Shown: positions 24,947-32,418 of the stretch, piece by piece
Numbering within the stretch: position 1 is the stretch's first letter
Layout of the letters: each line of letters opens with the position of its first letter
Source of the DNA: Rhizobium sp. Q54
GTDB taxonomy: Bacteria > Pseudomonadota > Alphaproteobacteria > Micropepsales > Micropepsaceae
Direction of reading: 5' to 3'
DNA: 43,673 nt
Assembly: GCA_945860165.1 (NCBI GenBank)
Contig: CAMAPL010000019.1
Span: 1-43,673, forward strand
Program-made: the position numbers and the translations under genes
Notes under the pieces: model-generated
Told to the model about the DNA's origin: nothing
Databases searched by the model: none
What the model saw: only the letters and a program-made list of their open reading frames with translations

Positions 24947-25502
24947 CTACAAATTGCGCTGCTTGACGGGCAGGAAATCCACGGCGCGCGCCAACTGTTC
25001 CGCCAGCAGGATGGAGCCGTCATGCTTGCCGTGGCGGCTGATCTTGCGGGCATTGACCAGCATGATGCGCTGCCCGATGGCGGGAAAATCATGCGCGACC
25101 TCGAATTTCTCGACCGAGGCGCGGTTGAGGATGACGTCTTACAGCAGGGTATGGAGCGCGGGAATATTCCATTGCCCGTTTCCCGGTTCGAAGACATGGC
25201 AGCCTTCGGTCTCGCTGCGGCTGGTGCGGAACATCTGGTAGAAGACGCGATTGGCGCAGCTGATCGTCGGCATAAGGCTTGCGCAGGCAGACGGCGGTTG
25301 TGGCAAGATCGCAGCCGCCCAGAGCCGCTTTCTTGAGGTAGATGTCGGTAAAAAGCACATCGATGATTTGGTCGGAATTCAGAAAGGCGAGGGCTTCCTC
25401 GACGCCGTCGGCGGCCAGTGTCTGATAGCCCCAGTCCTGCAGCGCCATCTCGGCGATCTGACGAATGAAGGCATCGTCTTCGATGATTAATATCACGGCC
25501 AT
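24947..25502 (-). pseudogene. Decayed response regulator fused to a PAS-domain remnant
   Basis: The 5' part encodes a receiver domain (VILIIEDDAFIRQIAEMALQ ... VLFTDIYLK, with the acidic pair and phosphoacceptor Asp). It breaks after GCDLATTAV: about 25 residues are missing and the reading resumes at LRKPYADDQL, which contains the conserved Lys-Pro. A frame change then gives a PAS segment (ANRVFYQMFRTS, ETEG, FEPGNGQWNIPALHTLL). It is stopped by a TAA (Glu position, about 25139-25141) and continues in the same frame as DVILNRASVEKFEVAHDFPA, GQRIMLVNARKI to a final TAG. The PAS portion resembles that of CheR/histidine-kinase proteins. At least two genes have been fused by deletion and disabled. 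Confidence 0.7.
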
Positions 25503-25672
25503 TTGCTGCTCTCACTGTGACGCTGGCGACATGGCCCGGCTATTTCAGCCGGTATGCCAAGAGCATTTTTGCTCTGTTGCGGGTACACAAAAAACACACA
25601 GGAACGCATTTGGTTCCATGTTTCCTGATTAAGTGACCGGATATTTGTAAAAAAATCGCTGTTTTTGGCGCT

Positions 25673-25855
25673 TTACTGGGCTTTTCCCGTGGCTTCGGCG
25701 AAGCCCTGATCCCAACGGGCATGCTCCGGCCCCGGCGTGTAGGGATTGAGCGCCGCTTTGCCCAAGGATGCGGCACGGGCCGCATTCCAGCCCTGGGCAT
25801 AGATCCGGCTGGCCCGGAAATCGCTCAGTGTGGGATTGTTCTTCTGCACGTCCAT
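25673..25855 (-). CDS. Small protein with Rmf/CrpP-like pattern
   Basis: 60 residues. The central pattern A-x-x-x-G-W-N-A-A-R (YAQGWNAARAAS), then NPYTPGPEHARWDQGF and AEA, matches the short ribosome-modulation-factor/CrpP fold (G-x-x-A-A...N-P-Y...W-x-x-G-F). Rmf dimerises 70S ribosomes in stationary phase; CrpP-like members have other roles. It is a weak but position-consistent match over a short protein. No strong ribosome site is visible. Confidence 0.55.
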   Translation of the reverse strand: MDVQKNNPTLSDFRASRIYAQGWNAARAASLGKAALNPYTPGPEHARWDQGFAEATGKAQ

Positions 25856-25955
25856 GGCGGTCTCGTTTGAGGGCGATCAAATGCCGCTGCATATGATGTG
25901 GTGAGTGCGCCTCGTGTTACAACTGGCATGCGCGAAAAGCCGCGGGCGCTAAACG

Positions 25956-26153
25956 TCAGGCGCGGGCGACCATGCGGCCCGCGGGTGTCGCGATCAGCCC
26001 GCCCATAATGGACTGGATCAATCCCAGTTCGACCAGGCGTTCTTCATGCGCGCGCGGGATGGTGCGCATGATGAAGCCGCGGCAGGTCAGCACAAGCGAG
26101 GCAAGTTCTGGCTCGGTCAATTCGAGGGCGCTGGGGATGCGGTCCATCACCAT
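25956..26153 (-). CDS. Small conserved hypothetical protein
   Basis: 65 residues from ATG 26153 (or 63 from ATG 26147). Contains ASLVLTCRGFIMRTIPRAHE followed by ERLVELGLIQ and a closing GGLIATPAGRMVAR. I recall this pattern as a small conserved protein of Rhizobiales and relatives with unknown role: a helical, amphipathic protein with one Cys. The ribosome site is weak, so the start is uncertain. Confidence 0.55.
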   Translation of the reverse strand: MVMDRIPSALELTEPELASLVLTCRGFIMRTIPRAHEERLVELGLIQSIMGGLIATPAGRMVARA

Positions 26154-26378
26154 CAGCGGCAAGCGACATAAATGGCGCCCAGGAGAAGCGACGCTTCCGG
26201 CACGACACGTCGGGACACGAACCAGGCGCGCATTGCTTGAATCCTTTGTTTGCGGGCCGGTAAGGCACAAGGGTGCCAAGGGCGGTAAGAATGATAACAC
26301 ACACACACGGCAATCACCTCAAACGCCAAAGGCTTTTCTGGGGGAAGGCCTTTGGCGCAGAAGCAGTCGCAATGCGTT

Positions 26379-26545
26379 TTAGAGGGGCTGGTCGGCCATG
26401 AGGCGAAGATCGGTGCGATTGAGGTAGGTCATCCCACGCTATCGGCGCGTTTGTAGCGGACATCGGCGGTATCGATTCAGACGATCTTGTTGTGGTCCAG
26501 GCGCATAAGAAGGGCGGTGACATCGCCATTGGCGGCATGGGCGGT
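26379..26545 (-). pseudogene. Degenerate minus-strand coding fragment, family unclear
   Basis: The minus strand reads NGDVTALLMRLDHNKIV, a TGA, then IDTADVRYKRADSVG. After a one-base shift it reads MTYLNRTDLRLMADQPL followed by a stop. The codon pattern and clean end argue that this was a coding sequence carrying one nonsense and one frameshift change. I cannot name the family. Upstream on the plus strand lies an (AC)6 run (about 26298-26309) and a GCCAAAGGC/GCCTTTGGC hairpin (about 26325-26360). Confidence 0.4.
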
Positions 26546-26553
26546 GCCGTTGC

Positions 26554-26820
26554 ATGAACATCCCGGCGCGCTATTGCACCGTTTACCTGGGCGATATCGG
26601 TGTGCCGCCTGACACGGCGCCGATGGATTTCAGCGTCTGGTTCGAAGTCTATCTCGACGGATGCTGGCATATGGCCGATGCGCGCCACAACAAGCCGCGC
26701 ATCGGCCGCATCCTGATGGCGCGGGGCCGCGATGCTATCGACGCAGCGATTTCTACCGCCTTCGGCGCCAACACGCTGGTGTAGTTCAAGGTGATTACGG
26801 AAGAAGTTGCGGGCCGGTAG
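26554..26820 (+). pseudogene. Transglutaminase-family protein, C-terminal fragment
   Basis: Encodes MNIPARYCTVYLGDIGVPPD, then PMDFSVWFEVYLDGCWHM and ADARHNKPRIGRILMARGRD, the conserved second half of bacterial transglutaminase-like proteins. The Asp of DARHN is the third member of the Cys-His-Asp triad. The half with the catalytic Cys is missing, and a TAG (26782-26784) splits off the last eleven residues (FKVITEEVAGR). It is truncated and non-functional. Confidence 0.72.
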
Positions 26821-27187
26821 GCTGGTCGTCCTGCCGCGGCCCGGCGAGCATCGCCTCTGCGCGTTCGGGGTGAAACGCCCAGACTTCGCCGGCGGTGTCA
26901 CGCGGGCGATAAAAGGGTGCATTCTCTATGGCGCAGACGCGGGTGTCGGCATTTTCGGCGCAATAGCGGCGGAAAACGCGCTCAATGTCTTCTTCGAATT
27001 TTTGGGGAACGTCGCGCGACTGGCGCTTGCGGTTTTCACGCAACGCCCGCATCACCGACCAGCGGCGCAGGCCGCGCGCATGCAGCTTGAGTACGGCGAT
27101 CAGTTCGAGAAGAAGCGGCTCGCCGCCAGGAACTGACGCATCCGCCTGGCGGGTGCGGAAAGCCGGGGTTCGCCTGTCTTGGGTCAT
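26795..27187 (-). CDS. Conserved hypothetical alphaproteobacterial protein
   Basis: 130 residues. An N-terminal charged, probably disordered stretch (MTQDRRTPAFRTRQADAS) is followed by a compact helical domain with LHARGLRRWSVMRALRENRK, PQKFEEDIERVFRRYC, and a C-terminal FYRPRDTAGEVWAFHPERAE. The 'LRRWSVMRA...KFEDDVERxFR...AGEVWA' pattern recurs in uncharacterised alphaproteobacterial proteins. The start at 27187 has GAGGAGAC 6 bases upstream. The 3' end overlaps the transglutaminase relic on the opposite strand. Function unknown. Confidence 0.72.
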   Translation of the reverse strand: MTQDRRTPAFRTRQADASVPGGEPLLLELIAVLKLHARGLRRWSVMRALRENRKRQSRDVPQKFEEDIERVFRRYCAENADTRVCAIENAPFYRPRDTAGEVWAFHPERAEAMLAGPRQDDQPTGPQLLP

Positions 27188-27258
27188 GAACAGTCTCCTC
27201 AGATCGTATCGCGTACCACAGGCGGCCGCCTTTGGGACGGCCGCCCGCAACAGTGACT

Positions 27259-27462
27259 TTAAACTGCCTTCAGATTGCCGGCCTTGGCGCCGCGTGCATC
27301 CGGCTGGATATCGAACGAGACCTTCTGGCCTTCGCTGAGCGACGTCATGCCCGCCTGTTCCATGGCCGTGGCATGGACGAACACGTCCTTGCCGCCGTCG
27401 TCCGGGGAGATAAATCCAAAGCCCTTGGCCGCATTGTAGAACTTCACTGTACCGATGGTCAT
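27259..27462 (-). CDS. cspA: Cold-shock protein, CspA family
   Basis: 67 residues, a complete cold-shock domain. RNP1 is KGFGFISPDDGG and RNP2 is DVFVHATAM; it begins with TVKFYNAAKG and ends with ARGAKAGNLKAV. Such proteins bind single-stranded RNA and melt secondary structure at low temperature or on growth change. The start at 27462 has AAGGA 7 bases upstream. A promoter and a leader of about 150 bases precede it, which allows cis-acting RNA regulation as in other csp genes. Confidence 0.93.
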   Translation of the reverse strand: MTIGTVKFYNAAKGFGFISPDDGGKDVFVHATAMEQAGMTSLSEGQKVSFDIQPDARGAKAGNLKAV

Positions 27463-27624
27463 GGAGATTTCCTTAATTCGTCGACCCCACTCGTACAGAA
27501 CGCACGGATGGCTGCGGAACATTCACATCGGGGTCGGGAAGTGTTCAGTTCGTCCGGCGCGCTTTAGCGGGTCAGAGTGACAGAAGTGCTTCGTCTGACA
27601 GGGACATAAGATCCACGTCCTGAA

Positions 27625-27653
27625 TATATATAAGGATAGCCCCACAAATACAA
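27625..27653 (-). promoter_or_regulatory. Probable cspA promoter and start of long leader
   Basis: On the minus strand TTGTAT (27648-27653) and TATATA (27625-27630) are separated by 17 bases, a good sigma-70 pair. The transcript would have about 155 bases of untranslated leader before the cspA start, a known feature of cold-shock genes. The spacing is seen directly; use as the promoter is inference. The remaining stretch 27654-27871 holds no convincing gene. Confidence 0.55.
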
Positions 27654-27871
27654 GGTGGGCGAGTTCCGCCTTCAGGGCATGCCTGGCAGGATCAGCGAAA
27701 CGATGAAGGATACTATCGGCATCAAGGCGCCCGCCGCGATCACGCGCACGCCTTTCCTGAGGCATTCGCCGCGCCAAGCGCTAGCCGGAACAACGATTTC
27801 CCCGCGCAGGCCCGAAGACGCACTCTCCCGGATTAAAGTGAAAACCGAAGATGACCAGGCCGGCCCAGGGA

Positions 27872-28024
27872 TGGCGTCACCACTACAACACCGTCAGGCA
27901 CCATTCATCGCTGGGATGTCAACCGCTAGCGCCACAGATTTACATGCCCGTGCCACCCCATCTGGGTAGAACGCCAGCTATGCAGTCGTCTCACTCATGC
28001 TGGTACAAAATATCCGGCAGGCCA
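27872..28024 (+). mobile_element. IS3-family relic: orfB C-terminus and right end
   Basis: The frame reads WRHHYNTVRHHSSLGCQPLA then PQIYMP. This is the C-terminus of IS3-family OrfB transposases (W-R-x-x-Y-N-T-x-R-P-H-S-S-L-G-Y-x-x-P-x). It is followed by the terminal inverted repeat at 28002-28024 (GGTACAAAATATCCGGCAGG-CCA), which pairs with the left end at 38112-38136. About a kilobase of the element is missing. Confidence 0.8.
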
Positions 28025-28196
28025 CTGGCGGGCGACCTCAAACACAGTTTTAATTTCTCAGTTCAGTTCTATTTTGTGCCAGATCGATAGTAATTTCACA
28101 TTCGGGTACTATGGTTACAACCTAAGTCGATGTAGCTTAAGTTGCACGAGATTGATTCACAGACCTGGTGCATTTCACTCCTTAAAGGCGAGGACT

Positions 28197-28502
28197 TTGG
28201 GTAAGGCAATAAATGCGTTCGTGTTGGTGCTGGCACTGGCTAGTGCCGCGGCATGGGCCGATAGACGTAGAGCGGAAAGCAAAAAACCTAATTCATTAGC
28301 CATTGATCACGCGAGATCTGCGCCTGATCGCTTACCGACGCCTGCGGGCCAATTTTCTAGTCTAATATCCACGGACCGTATCAATGCTATGCGCGTAGAA
28401 ATCCACGAGGAGCTTTGCAGACATAAGGGCGAACCCCTCTGCCTCGGAACGTTCTGTTTAAAAGTGTGGGCACCGTCAGTTTCGTGCCGCCAGGCTAGAT
28501 AA
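28197..28502 (+). CDS. Small exported protein, hypothetical
   Basis: 101 residues from a TTG at 28197, preceded by AGGCGAGGA. The start gives a clean signal peptide (GKAINAFVLVLALASAAAWA) cut before DRRRAES. The mature part is basic, then Ser/Pro-rich, and ends with a Cys cluster (ELCRHKGEPLCLGTFCLKVW...SCRQ; four to five Cys) suggesting disulfides. No family recognised. The DNA is visibly less GC-rich than the flanks and lies between two IS relics. Confidence 0.55.
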   Translation: MGKAINAFVLVLALASAAAWADRRRAESKKPNSLAIDHARSAPDRLPTPAGQFSSLISTDRINAMRVEIHEELCRHKGEPLCLGTFCLKVWAPSVSCRQAR

Positions 28503-28516
28503 AGTGTAGTGCCGCT

Positions 28517-29059
28517 ATGCAGCATAGCTTTAGTAATTTGATAGTCGGATACTGGGCTGGCTTGCATGGAGGGCCAGGCACTGGGCAGACCAAGCTTTAT
28601 GATGCCGTCGTCCGGTGCATTGCGCTGAACGTGTTCATTTTACGTCCTGCTTCTAATGGGGGCGGAACGTTTTGTGCTGCTGGTAGCGCTGTTCAAAAGT
28701 TGTTCCCAGAGCATCTGATGAGGAGCGACATTCTGGACTATTGGAATGCGACTGATCAGAAATTGATACGAAACTTGCTGGGTCAGTTGCATGCCGAGGC
28801 GGCACTCCTACTTCTCTCGGCTGAAACACGGCCCGAAGGTCGTGGACCTGTTCCAGTGGAACTGGTGCTTATGCCGGTTGGTTCAAAGAACGGCAGGGCC
28901 ACTTTGATTTTGGGAATGTTTGTATTTCTCGGTGAAGATACTGAATGCGCCGGAATAGAGAGGCTCTGGCTCACGAAGGCGGGCTTCTTTGGGGGAGCTG
29001 AAGCCGAGGAGGCCACGGTTCACTCGTTGGAAACGTATCGGTACTCGAAGCGGGGCTGA
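28517..29059 (+). CDS. PAS-domain protein, PF07310 (PAS_5)-like
   Basis: 180 residues. The region from about 35 to 140 follows the PF07310 layout: TFCAAGSAVQKLFPEHLMRS (G-T-x-h-x-x-h-F-G-x-x-h), then ILDYWNATDQKLIRNLLGQL (W...D...h...h), then PVELVLMPVGSKNGRATLIL then GMFVFL (the h-x-h-L-P-L...h-G-h strand pair). PF07310 proteins are soluble PAS sensors of alphaproteobacteria without an output domain. The match is by pattern only. The stop codon lies directly before the left end of an IS relic, so the original C-terminus could be clipped. Confidence 0.6.
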   Translation: MQHSFSNLIVGYWAGLHGGPGTGQTKLYDAVVRCIALNVFILRPASNGGGTFCAAGSAVQKLFPEHLMRSDILDYWNATDQKLIRNLLGQLHAEAALLLLSAETRPEGRGPVPVELVLMPVGSKNGRATLILGMFVFLGEDTECAGIERLWLTKAGFFGGAEAEEATVHSLETYRYSKRG

Positions 29060-29078
29060 TTGAATAGCCTCGAGTTTT

Positions 29079-29524
29079 CTAGACGGCCTCGGTTCTCATT
29101 TCCTGCTGCCGTTCGAATTCGACGGGCGACAGCACCCCATTTCTCACATGCATGCGCTTCGGGTTGTAGAACATCTCGATGTAGTCGAACACATCCTGCC
29201 GCGCCTCGGCGCGGATTTTGTAGGGCCAGCGCCGTATCCGTTCCCGCTTGAGCAGGTTGAAGAAGCTTTCCGCCACGGCGTTGTCGTGACAATTTCCGCG
29301 ACGGCTCATCGAGTGTTCCAGATTTTGGTGCATTAGGAATGAGGCCCAGTCCATGCTGGTGAACTGGGAGCCTTGGTCCGAGTGTATCAGTACCTTGTTG
29401 TCCGGCTTTCTGCGCCACACCGCCATCAGCAGCGCTTGCAGGAAAACGTCCGTTGTTTAATGGCCCTGCATGGACCAACCGCCAACCCGGCGCGAATAGA
29501 AATAAAATACGAAGGCCAGATATC
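29079..29524 (-). pseudogene. IS3-type orfB transposase, C-terminal part
   Basis: Encodes the DDE core with VLIHSDQGSQFTSMDW (second Asp) and MSRRGNCHDNAVAESFFNLL (Glu). The C-terminal 'YKIRAEARQDVFDYIEMFYN-PKRMH' follows. The upstream segment LAFVFYFYSRRVGGW has Tyr where the first catalytic Asp should be, and a TAA follows shortly after. The N-terminal HTH region is deleted. Inactive. Confidence 0.82.
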
Positions 29525-29799
29525 TCACTTTGCATCCTTGGCGAAATACGCGGTGGCTTTTTTAGGGTGTCGCGCTCCTCGGTCATCCTGACCAGTTCGC
29601 ACTTCAATCCTAGAATCTCGGCGGCCTGATCGTCGTCGCCAGTACCGGAAGACTTCACGAAATTCCTCTTCCACGCGTAGAGCGAGTGCTGGCTTATGCC
29701 CAGACACTTCGAAACTTCCGCAATCGGATAGTCCCGCTCGGTGATTTGAACCACCGCATACCGTTTGAATTCGTCGCCGAATTTGGCTTTGTCCATCAT
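29525..29799 (-). pseudogene. IS3-type orfA, frameshifted
   Basis: MMDKAKFGDEFKRYAVVQIT then a helix-turn-helix (AEVSKCLGISQHSLYAWKRN), followed by the leucine-zipper region (AAEILGLKCELVRMTEERDT then LKK). The expected end KKATAYFAKDAK is present but in a different frame, so a small indel near 29560 disrupts the gene. Confidence 0.82.
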
Positions 29800-29858
29800 G
29801 GCCTCAAAATTAGGGAAGAAGACTTCTGCAAATCCAGGGGCTATTCAAAGTGCGGACC

Positions 29859-29887
29859 CCGCCAGCCTTTGGCCGGCGGTTTTTTTG
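29859..29887 (+). terminator. Rho-independent terminator, orphan
   Basis: CCGCC-A-GCC-TTT-GGC-C-GGCGG followed by TTTTTTT. It stands just past the right end of the IS relic with no intact gene directly before it, so the gene it served was probably displaced by the IS. Confidence 0.8.
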
Positions 29888-29905
29888 TTTGCCGATGTGC
29901 TCACG

Positions 29906-29942
29906 CCATCCTCACCCTGAGCTTGTCGAAGGGCGAGGATGG
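29906..29942. repeat. Palindromic element with GAGCTTGTCGAAG core
   Basis: CCATCCTCACCCTGAGCTTG runs into TCGAAGGGCGAGGATGG, giving arms CCATCCTC and GAGGATGG with a CCCT/AGGG inner pair. The CTGAGCTTGTCGAAG core is a REP-like palindrome seen repeatedly in proteobacterial intergenic DNA. Confidence 0.7.
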
Positions 29943-29979
29943 CCTCATTATTCGGCCGGCTCACCATGAGGAAGCGCCC

Positions 29980-30303
29980 ATGACCAAGGACGAAATCACC
30001 GCCTGGGCGCTGGCCAATGGCTGGGCCATGATCGATGGCTTTCCCAGCCTGACTAAGCCGACCAAGCCGCATCCGGCCATCGTGCGGCTGGTGCTGAAGG
30101 CCACCGTCGCCAGTGTTGAGATCAAGAAGCCGGCCGGGAAATGGGAAAAAGTCTCGGGCGAGAGCTATTCCAGAATCGCGGCGGATCCCGACAGTGGCAT
30201 GCCCGGCGGGCTGGGCCTGGGCACGATTTCTGGCCTCACTCTATTAATGCAGGACAACCAGGACCGGAAAATGATGGCCGGCATAGGCGCTATGAAGCCC
30301 TGA
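29980..30303 (+). CDS. Hypothetical 107-residue protein
   Basis: Starts MTKDEITAWALANGWAMIDG and continues with SLTKPTKPHPAIVRLVLKAT, VASVEIKKPAGKWEKVSGESY and a closing PGGLGLGTISGLTLLMQD-NQDRKM. An AGGA lies 6-9 bases before the ATG. The composition is that of a soluble alpha/beta protein; no family is recognised. It lies 29 bases upstream of the helicase start, so it may share its transcript. Confidence 0.65.
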   Translation: MTKDEITAWALANGWAMIDGFPSLTKPTKPHPAIVRLVLKATVASVEIKKPAGKWEKVSGESYSRIAADPDSGMPGGLGLGTISGLTLLMQDNQDRKMMAGIGAMKP

Positions 30304-30332
30304 AACGGGGTTTCAGCTATCTTTTTGCGCCG

Positions 30333-32372
30333 ATGGGGATAAAGGAGGGGCCGAAAACCCCCATCCGAAAGTTCCCTTTGAGCTTCCCCGCCACCCATCC
30401 CGCCCTTTCCCGCGCCCTTGCCGAGCGCGAATACACCATTCCGACGCCCGTTCAGGAGGCGGTGGTGGAAGAGGGAGTACAGGAGCGCGACCTGCTGGTG
30501 TCGGCCCAGACCGGATCGGGCAAGACCATCGCCTTCGGCATGGCGATGGCCGACACATTGATGGAAGGCGCCGAGACATTGGGCCGGGCGGGCGATCCGC
30601 TGGCGCTGATCATCGCGCCGACCCGCGAACTGGCATTACAGGTGCAGCGCGAACTTTCCTGGCTTTATCATTATGCGGGTGCGCGCATCGTGTCGTGCGT
30701 TGGCGGTATGGACCCGGGCCGCGAACGCCGCGAACTTTCCGATGGCGCCCATATTGTCGTTGGCACGCCGGGCCGTTTGCGCGATCACCTGGAACGCCGC
30801 GCCCTGAAAGTGTCGTCGCTGAAGGCGGTGGTGCTGGACGAGGCGGACGAAATGCTCGACATGGGCTTTCGTGAAGACCTTCAGTTTATTTTGGAGACTA
30901 CGCCCGAGACGCGCCGCACGCTGCTGTTCAGTGCCACCCTGCCCAAGGCGATTGTAACCCTGGCGACGCATTACCAGAAGGATGCGCTGCGCATCGCGGC
31001 GCGCGGTGAGACCGCCGCCCATGCCGACATCGAATATCGCGCCATGCGCATCGCCGGCAACAAGATCGAACGCGCCGTAGTCAACCTGCTGCGCTTCATG
31101 GACCCGCCGGGCGCGCTGGTCTTCTGCAACACCCGCAATGCGGTGCGCCACATGGAGGCCCAACTGACCGAGCGCGGTTTTTCCTGTGTTGCGCTGTCGG
31201 GCGAACTGTCGCAGAGCGAGCGCAACCATGCGCTGCAGGCGCTGCGCGACGGCCGCGCCAAAGTGTGTGTTGCCACCGACGTGGCGGCGCGCGGCATCGA
31301 CCTGCCCAGCCTCAGTCTGGTGATCCATGCCGACCTGCCCAATGACGCCCAGGTCATGCAGCATCGCAGTGGCCGCACCGGTCGCGCCGGCAAGAAGGGC
31401 GTGAGCGTTTTGCTGGTGCCGCCGTCACGCCGCCGCAAGGCCGAGGAAATGCTGGGCCGCGCCAAGGTCACAGCGACCTGGGGCAATGCGCCATCGGCCG
31501 ATGATATCCGCAAAGTTGATCACGAGCGGCTGCTCGCCAATCCGCTGTTGACCGAAGGCGCCAGCGAAGACGAACTGGTTCTGGCCGACGAATTGCTGGC
31601 CAGCAGCGATCCGCGCCAGGTGGCGGCGGCCTTTGTGAAGATGTACCGCGCCGGTCTGCCGTCGCCGGAAGACATTGAGGAAGAGGTGCCGTTCCAGCCC
31701 CGTGGGGAAAAGCCACACCGGGAACACAAGCATCGTGAACCGCGGGAACCTTCGCTGCGCCAGCATACGCCGCGTGAACAGATTCCGCGTGAGCACAAGG
31801 ATCATAAACCGCGCACCTTCGACAAGGCGCTGCGCGAAGAGCGCGGTTCCAAGCCGGGCGGGATGGAAGATGGCGTCTGGTTCCGGCTGAATGTGGGCCG
31901 CGAACGCAAGGCCGACCCCAAATGGCTGCTGCCGGAAATATGTCGTCAGGGCGAAGTCACCAAGAAGGAAATCGGCGCCATAAGGGTGTTCGAGACCGAG
32001 ACCCTGTTCCAGGTCGCCCCCGGCGTGGTGGAAAAGTTCAGCGAGCTGGTGACGGCGCGCAAGAAGGGCGGGGTGCGGATTCTTCCGGCCCGCGACCAGA
32101 GCGGCGAATCCCATGGCCGTCCCTATGGCGAGCGCGATGCGGCCGACAAGGCGCCAGACGCGCCCATCGCCGAAGCCAAGGCGCTGGGCGAGCCCCGGGC
32201 CGATTTCCACGGCAAGAAAAAGTTCGACGCCAAGCCCGAATTCAAGAAGTCCGAAGGCGGCGAGAAGAAGTTCACCGGCAATAAATTCGGCGACAAGAAA
32301 TTCGGTGGCAAGAAGTTCGGAAAGCCCGGTGGCGGCTACAAGGGCAAGAATCCCCGCAACCCCAGCGCCTGA
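30333..32372 (+). CDS. DEAD-box RNA helicase with DbpA-type RNA-binding domain
   Basis: 679 residues. All helicase motifs are visible: Q-motif (TIPTPVQEAVV), I AQTGSGKT, Ia PTRELALQ, Ib TPGRLRD, II DEADEMLDMGF, III FSATL, IV VFCNT, V ATDVAARGIDL and VI HRSGRTGRAG. After a basic linker rich in EHK/REP comes a DbpA/CsdA-type RRM (VWFRLNVGRERKADPKWLLP), then a Lys/Phe/Gly tail (FGDKKFGGKKFGKPGGGYKG). It probably remodels rRNA or mRNA. The ATG at 30333 has no ribosome site; a strong AAGGAGGGG lies 10 bases inside it, so the real start may be further in (TTG 30378 or an unusual codon). Confidence 0.92.
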   Translation: MGIKEGPKTPIRKFPLSFPATHPALSRALAEREYTIPTPVQEAVVEEGVQERDLLVSAQTGSGKTIAFGMAMADTLMEGAETLGRAGDPLALIIAPTRELALQVQRELSWLYHYAGARIVSCVGGMDPGRERRELSDGAHIVVGTPGRLRDHLERRALKVSSLKAVVLDEADEMLDMGFREDLQFILETTPETRRTLLFSATLPKAIVTLATHYQKDALRIAARGETAAHADIEYRAMRIAGNKIERAVVNLLRFMDPPGALVFCNTRNAVRHMEAQLTERGFSCVALSGELSQSERNHALQALRDGRAKVCVATDVAARGIDLPSLSLVIHADLPNDAQVMQHRSGRTGRAGKKGVSVLLVPPSRRRKAEEMLGRAKVTATWGNAPSADDIRKVDHERLLANPLLTEGASEDELVLADELLASSDPRQVAAAFVKMYRAGLPSPEDIEEEVPFQPRGEKPHREHKHREPREPSLRQHTPREQIPREHKDHKPRTFDKALREERGSKPGGMEDGVWFRLNVGRERKADPKWLLPEICRQGEVTKKEIGAIRVFETETLFQVAPGVVEKFSELVTARKKGGVRILPARDQSGESHGRPYGERDAADKAPDAPIAEAKALGEPRADFHGKKKFDAKPEFKKSEGGEKKFTGNKFGDKKFGGKKFGKPGGGYKGKNPRNPSA

Positions 32373-32418
32373 CGCCTTCGCGCAGGGTTACCCTTTTTAT
32401 AATAGCGTAAAAGGTTGC

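Larger units (their letters stand above)
29061..29847 (-). mobile_element. IS3-family (IS3/IS150-type) element, internally deleted
   Basis: 787 bp bounded by imperfect terminal inverted repeats: TGAATAGCCTCGAGTTTTCT at 29061 and, read inward from 29847, TGAATAGCCCCTGGATTTGC. It carries a frameshifted orfA and only the C-terminal half of orfB on the minus strand; a complete element would be about 1.2 kb. No clear target duplication is seen. It is a different type from the element at 37450-38136. Confidence 0.82.

Noticed and set aside
24883-25515. Minus-strand 210-codon open frame
   Set aside because: The frame is open but meaningless (Arg/Ser-rich); recognisable receiver and PAS segments lie in the other frames, showing a decayed locus.
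25601-25617. GGAAC-N7-GTTCC as a possible SOS box
   Set aside because: The alphaproteobacterial LexA site is a direct repeat; this is an inverted repeat and not in front of a convincing gene.
26298-26309. (AC)6 run as a phase-variation tract
   Set aside because: Only six units and not inside or just ahead of an intact gene.
29859-29887. Terminator of a tRNA or small RNA
   Set aside because: No RNA gene can be folded directly upstream, where an IS terminus lies; it is kept as an orphan terminator.
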